Part shown: positions 4,168 to 8,059 of the stretch, piece by piece
Layout: each line of letters begins with the position of its first letter
Position numbering within the stretch: position 1 is the stretch's first letter
Source of the DNA: G020354785 sp965602045
Lineage (GTDB): Bacteria > Bacteroidota > Bacteroidia > Bacteroidales > UBA10428
Length of the DNA: 8,059 nucleotides
Assembly: GCA_965602045.1 (NCBI GenBank)
Contig: CBFCXR010000117.1
Span: 1-8,059 of the forward strand
Reading direction: 5' to 3'
Translations under genes and position numbers: made by a program
The notes under the pieces: generated by a model
Database searches by the model: none
What the model was told of the DNA's origin: nothing
The model's input: only the letters and a program-made list of their open reading frames with translations

Positions 4168-6438
4168 ATGAAAAACAGAAAGGAATTTGTTACTCAAATC
4201 ACAATATTAGCTGTTGTTATCTCTATGATTTTACCAATTACTGCTTTGTTCATAGATTTAATTGTTCAAAAAGATGTCACTTATTCAGTTAAGGGATTTC
4301 TAAAATTATACTCCGAAAATGCTTTACACTGGGTTATTTTATCTCTGTTAATAGTATTGCCGACTCTTGTTTTTTTTGTTGCCCGGATATTTTCCGGAAG
4401 ACTTGCCGAAAAGCAAAAAATTATTGATTACGAGCAGAACAGGACAAAAATAATAGCTGATTTTACACAGGGCCTGATAAAGGAAGATTTTTCCAAAGAA
4501 TTAGAAATTAGTGATGATGATATTCTCGGTAAATCCTTATTGAATCTCAGGGACACATTAAATACAAATAAAGAAAATGAGATCAAGCGAAGAAACGAAG
4601 ATGATCAGAGAAATTGGAGTGCTGAAGGTCTGGCAAAATTAAATGAAATTCTGAGAAATGACATAAATGATATAGAAGCACTTTCATTTAATGTAATTAA
4701 AGAATTGACAGAATATATAGATGCCAGCCAGGGAGGCTTCTATACGTTAAAAAATGGTGAAGGAGGCAACAAGTATTTTGATTTGACTTCCTTTTTTGCA
4801 TATGACCGGAAAAAATTTGCAAACCAGCGGATTGAGTGGGGTGATGGTTTAATAGGCACAAGTGCATTGGAAAAAAGGTCAATCTATCTGACCGATGTTC
4901 CTGAAGATTATGTTAATGTAACATCAGGACTGGGATATACAAATCCTAGTACAGTGTTTATTGTTCCCTTAATAAGGGAAGAAGAAATATTCGGTGTGAT
5001 TGAAGTTGCATCTTTAAATAAATTAGAACCATATCAAATTGACTTTGTTGAAAAAATTGCTGGTAGTATTGCCTCCACATTGTCACTGGCAAGTATTAAC
5101 ATAAGAACCTCAAAACTCCTTGAAGAAACAAAAGCCCAGACGCAAACATTATCATCCCAGGAAGAAGAAATGAGGCAGAATATGGAAGAACTTCAAGCTA
5201 CCCAGGAAGAGGCAACTAGACAAGCCAAACAATTTGTTTTATTGGAAAATACTATAAATCATACATTAGTTCGTGCAGAATATAATAGTGAAGGGTATTT
5301 ACTTTATGCAAATACAAAATTTCTTAATAAACTTGAATATACTAAAACAGAAGAAGTAGAAGGCCAGCATATTACAGCTTTTATAGATAAAAAAGACAGG
5401 CAGTGGTTTACTGAAATATGGAATAACCTTTCGAAAGGTGGAAGACATTTTGAAGGATATATGAAACACTTAACAAGAACAGGAAAAGACTTATGGACGA
5501 TGGCAACATATACCTGCATACGCCACGAAGATGACAAGGTTAATAAAGTTCTTTTCCTGGCTCTTGATGCAACCGAACAGAAGAATCTTAGCCTGAAAAT
5601 GGAGGGTATTATTAATTCTGTAGATCGTTCGGGGATAAAGCTTGAACTTGATATTAGCGGTAATATTATTGATCATAATGAGACATTTCTAACATTATTC
5701 GGATACTCGCAAAATGAAATTTCTTCACTAACCGTTTTCGATTTGATAGATAATCTGGAACTTGACAACTTTAGCAATAAATGGGATACAATCATAAAAG
5801 GTATTGGATATCAGGGAAAGTTAAAGGTTAAAATAAAAGATGGAGAAAATAAATGGATTAGAGGAGCTTTCAGTGCAGTGTATGATATGTATGGCGATGT
5901 GGATAGAATATTCTTTATCGGACAGGATGTTACCAATGAAATAAAGATAGAAATTGAGATGAGAGAGCAGACAGAAATTCTCAAAAAACAAGAAAAATTA
6001 CTGCGGGAATCAAGAAAAGAATTAAGTAAGCAATTGCGTGATGTAAAACTGGAAATAAAGAATGAATGCAGAAATATCGAGCTATTAAATAAAAGATATG
6101 AAATAATTTTTAATAATGCTGTAGACGCTGTTATCACTACCAGTAGCGACAATAGAATAATATACTTTAACAATACTGCAGAAAAATTGTGGGGATATAA
6201 TAAAGATGAGGTGTTGAACAGGGATATAGGAATTTTATTCTCTAATAAGGTTATAGATGAAGACAAATTTGTTGCAGCATATGTTGGAACAGGAGATGCT
6301 AAAATAATCAATACCAGAAAAAAGGTTACAATAGCTGCTAAAGACGGAAAAGAAAAGCCAGTCTTACTTTTACTGTCCAAGGCTAAGGTTGAAAATGAAA
6401 TAACATATACTGCATTTGTACAAAATATTGGAAGTTAA
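4168..6438 (+). CDS. Membrane-bound GAF-PAS-PAS-PAS sensor protein lacking a kinase domain, 756 aa
   Basis: The ATG at 4168 gives MKNRKEF directly before a membrane helix. An in-frame TTG at 4150 would add six residues and is less likely. Two membrane segments are visible (about residues 11-33 and 55-75) with only about 20 residues between them, so there is no extracellular sensor domain. A HAMP-like linker follows (about 100-140, with DDDILGKSLLNLRDTL). A GAF domain spans about 165-310 (WGDGLIGTSALEKRSIYLTD, FGVIEVAS), and a coiled coil about 315-357 contains EEEMRQNMEELQATQEE. PAS1 spans about 358-475, PAS2 about 488-593, a second coiled coil about 594-640, and PAS3 about 643-754. The protein ends after PAS3; no HisKA, HATPase, GGDEF, EAL or methyl-accepting tip is present. 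PAS3 resembles the FixL PAS (AEKLWGYNKDEVL, TGDAKII), but the haem-ligand His position is E698. The soluble hybrid kinase starts 55 bp downstream, so the two are probably co-transcribed. Confidence 0.93.
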   Translation: MKNRKEFVTQITILAVVISMILPITALFIDLIVQKDVTYSVKGFLKLYSENALHWVILSLLIVLPTLVFFVARIFSGRLAEKQKIIDYEQNRTKIIADFTQGLIKEDFSKELEISDDDILGKSLLNLRDTLNTNKENEIKRRNEDDQRNWSAEGLAKLNEILRNDINDIEALSFNVIKELTEYIDASQGGFYTLKNGEGGNKYFDLTSFFAYDRKKFANQRIEWGDGLIGTSALEKRSIYLTDVPEDYVNVTSGLGYTNPSTVFIVPLIREEEIFGVIEVASLNKLEPYQIDFVEKIAGSIASTLSLASINIRTSKLLEETKAQTQTLSSQEEEMRQNMEELQATQEEATRQAKQFVLLENTINHTLVRAEYNSEGYLLYANTKFLNKLEYTKTEEVEGQHITAFIDKKDRQWFTEIWNNLSKGGRHFEGYMKHLTRTGKDLWTMATYTCIRHEDDKVNKVLFLALDATEQKNLSLKMEGIINSVDRSGIKLELDISGNIIDHNETFLTLFGYSQNEISSLTVFDLIDNLELDNFSNKWDTIIKGIGYQGKLKVKIKDGENKWIRGAFSAVYDMYGDVDRIFFIGQDVTNEIKIEIEMREQTEILKKQEKLLRESRKELSKQLRDVKLEIKNECRNIELLNKRYEIIFNNAVDAVITTSSDNRIIYFNNTAEKLWGYNKDEVLNRDIGILFSNKVIDEDKFVAAYVGTGDAKIINTRKKVTIAAKDGKEKPVLLLLSKAKVENEITYTAFVQNIGS

Positions 6439-6493
6439 CTTATGCAGGATTTTAGAATACTAGCGATTAATAAAATTTGAAAATATAATTTCA

Positions 6494-8059
6494 ATGCCCA
6501 TAAGTTTCTTAAATAATACAGACGAGTTTAAATTTCTGCAATTAAAAAAAATACTTGAACTTGAGAATATTGGATTCTGGATTAAAGCTCAGGATGATGA
6601 TAATATATGGTTTTCAGAAATAGCAGCCAGCCAAATTGGAATAAAAGACAAAAAAACAACTCTAAATACGGATTATTTCCTAAGTAATGTTTTTCAGGAA
6701 GATAGATTAAGCTTTGAAAAATACCTGAAAGAAAGAATAGATAAAGGAACCGTTTTAGAACACAAGTTTAAATTCAACAAGCTGGATTCTGAAACTAAGG
6801 AATTATTAAATTTTCTAACTAAAATCACAATAATCCGTAACCCTCGCACTAAAAAAGATTTTGTTATAGGAACTTTATTTGATATCACAGGAAAAGAAAA
6901 GTATGATAAAGAACTTACCAGACTTAAAGAAAAAGCTGAAGATGCAAATTTGCAGAAGAATATTTTCCTGTCTAATATTTCACATGAAATAAGAACTCCT
7001 ATGAATTCGATAATTGGATTTTCTGAATTGTTAAATATTGGTATTCTTAACGCTTCAAAACGAAAAGAATATGTTAAAATAATAATAAACCAGGGTCAGC
7101 AATTACAGAGACTTGTCGATAATATATCCGAATTAACAAAATATGAGACCGGTGAACTAAGTATTAAAAAATCTCCCTGTAATATTAATATATTGCTTAA
7201 TGAATTATTAACAAGCTTTGTTCTGCAAAAAAAACAACTTAACAAGGAACATCTTGAAATAAAACTAAACCTGCCTGAATATAAGGAAATAATAGCCTAT
7301 ACTGATTCGGGAAGGATAACTCAAATATTATCAAATCTTATAAATACCTCAATATGGTTTACTGATAAAGGCTATATAGAGTTTGGTTATAGGCAAACTG
7401 ATGATTTGAAATTGCAATTTTATGTTAAGGACACTGGAATTGGATTTACTAAAGTCGAACAAAAATATATATTTGACAGACTATTACAAATAGAAGACAC
7501 TGTTATAAAGAAATTCGAGGGACTTGGACTTTGCCTTACGATTTCAAATGGTTTGGTTAAACTTCTTGGTGGAAAATTATGGGTGGAATCAGAACCGGGA
7601 AAAGGTTCAGCATTTCATTTCCAGATACCTTATGAAGAAATACCTATGGAAAGCATTTTGGACGAACCTGAGGATGAAAAGGGCCTGACTGAATATATTT
7701 GGAAAGATAAAGTTATATTAATTGTTGAAGATGATGAAGTTAACTATAAATTCTTAGAAGCAGTTCTGCAAAATACACAGGCTCAGTTATTGCTGGCTAC
7801 CAATGGATATCAGGCCGTTGAATTATGTAAATCAATAAGCAAAATTGATTTAATACTGATGGATCTTAGACTTCCAAAAATGAATGGTTTTGAGGCTACA
7901 CGACGAATTAGAAAATTTAACAAAACAATACCAATTATTGCTCAAACAGCTTTAGTGCTTGAAAAAGAGAGGGAAAAATGCTTCGAAGCAGGATGTACAG
8001 ACCAGATTCTTAAACCTATTGAAATTGCAAAACTTACTAAAATGATTAATTTCTATCTT
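6494..8059 (+). CDS. Soluble PAS-HisKA-HATPase-REC hybrid histidine kinase with altered ATP-site boxes, 3' end outside window
   Basis: The ATG at 6494 opens 522 codons that reach the window edge without a stop; the receiver is nearly complete, so little may be missing. No signal peptide or membrane helix is present, so it is cytoplasmic. A PAS-like domain spans about residues 15-135. HisKA spans about 150-218 with H-box SNISHEIRTPMNSIIGFSELL (phospho-accepting H164). HATPase_c spans about 262-380, and REC about 406-522 with E412/D413, phospho-acceptor D457 (LILMDLRLP), T485 and K507. The G1 box is normal (DTGIG, 313-317). However, the N-box reads NLINTSIWFT at 281-290 (T285 where Asn is usual, W288 where Lys or Arg is usual), and the G2 box reads GLGLCL at 343-348 instead of GTGLGL. 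ATP binding may be weak or lost. The membrane sensor upstream, which lacks a kinase, is the natural partner. Confidence 0.94.
   Translation, partial: MPISFLNNTDEFKFLQLKKILELENIGFWIKAQDDDNIWFSEIAASQIGIKDKKTTLNTDYFLSNVFQEDRLSFEKYLKERIDKGTVLEHKFKFNKLDSETKELLNFLTKITIIRNPRTKKDFVIGTLFDITGKEKYDKELTRLKEKAEDANLQKNIFLSNISHEIRTPMNSIIGFSELLNIGILNASKRKEYVKIIINQGQQLQRLVDNISELTKYETGELSIKKSPCNINILLNELLTSFVLQKKQLNKEHLEIKLNLPEYKEIIAYTDSGRITQILSNLINTSIWFTDKGYIEFGYRQTDDLKLQFYVKDTGIGFTKVEQKYIFDRLLQIEDTVIKKFEGLGLCLTISNGLVKLLGGKLWVESEPGKGSAFHFQIPYEEIPMESILDEPEDEKGLTEYIWKDKVILIVEDDEVNYKFLEAVLQNTQAQLLLATNGYQAVELCKSISKIDLILMDLRLPKMNGFEATRRIRKFNKTIPIIAQTALVLEKEREKCFEAGCTDQILKPIEIAKLTKMINFYL

Noticed and set aside
5811..6380. 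189-codon minus-strand open frame
   Set aside because: It is antisense to the PAS2/PAS3 part of the sensor. Its serine- and leucine-rich, low-complexity product is typical of reading an AT-rich gene backwards.
6442..6480. 12-codon ATG-to-TGA micro-ORF between sensor and kinase
   Set aside because: It is too short to judge and has no sequence pattern. It could be a translational-coupling element, but nothing supports that.
6694..6888. 64-codon minus-strand open frame
   Set aside because: It is antisense to the PAS region of the hybrid kinase and has no recognisable domain.

Overview
The window looks like a chromosomal segment of a Bacteroidota (probably Bacteroidales-type) bacterium. The evidence is the strong AT bias, start codons without clear Shine-Dalgarno sequences, a TAnnTTTG-type -7 box in front of a tRNA, a tRNA gene without encoded CCA, and protein families typical of that phylum: a secreted DUF6588-like protein, a Bacteroidota-style Crp/Fnr regulator and the characteristic GAF plus 'EEEMRQNMEELQATQEE' sensor architecture. 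No mobile element, CRISPR array or origin was seen.

Layout. Positions 1-662 (minus strand) hold the N-terminal 220 codons of a secreted DUF6588-like protein that runs off the left edge. A tRNA-Lys(UUU) gene follows at 891-963. Next come a GC-richer stretch with inverted repeats (985-1068) and a small orphan ORF (1194-1409). From about 1600 to the right edge, everything recognisable is signal transduction. A minus-strand pair encodes a Crp/Fnr-type transcription factor (2016-2699) and a stand-alone receiver (1609-1983). Divergent from it are two more stand-alone receivers (2935-3321 and 3497-3847). Then comes a large two-pass membrane sensor with GAF and three PAS domains but no kinase (4168-6438). 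Last is a soluble PAS-HisKA-HATPase-REC hybrid kinase (6494 to the edge, no stop seen).

Working model (inference). The membrane protein has inputs but no transmitter, and the adjacent kinase has a transmitter but no membrane anchor, so they may form a split sensor/kinase pair. Three output-less receivers nearby could be phosphorelay intermediates or phosphate sinks. The only DNA-binding protein is the Crp/Fnr regulator, which is paired with a receiver.

The most unusual sequence-level observation concerns the hybrid kinase. It keeps its phospho-accepting His (H164) and its receiver Asp (D457), but both ATP-site signatures are altered. The N-box reads NLINTSIWFT where NLxxNAxKFT is usual, and the G2 box reads GLGLCL where GTGLGL is usual. 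It may therefore be a weak or non-catalytic kinase that works as a phosphotransfer or scaffold partner. None of this could be tested by database search or structure prediction here.
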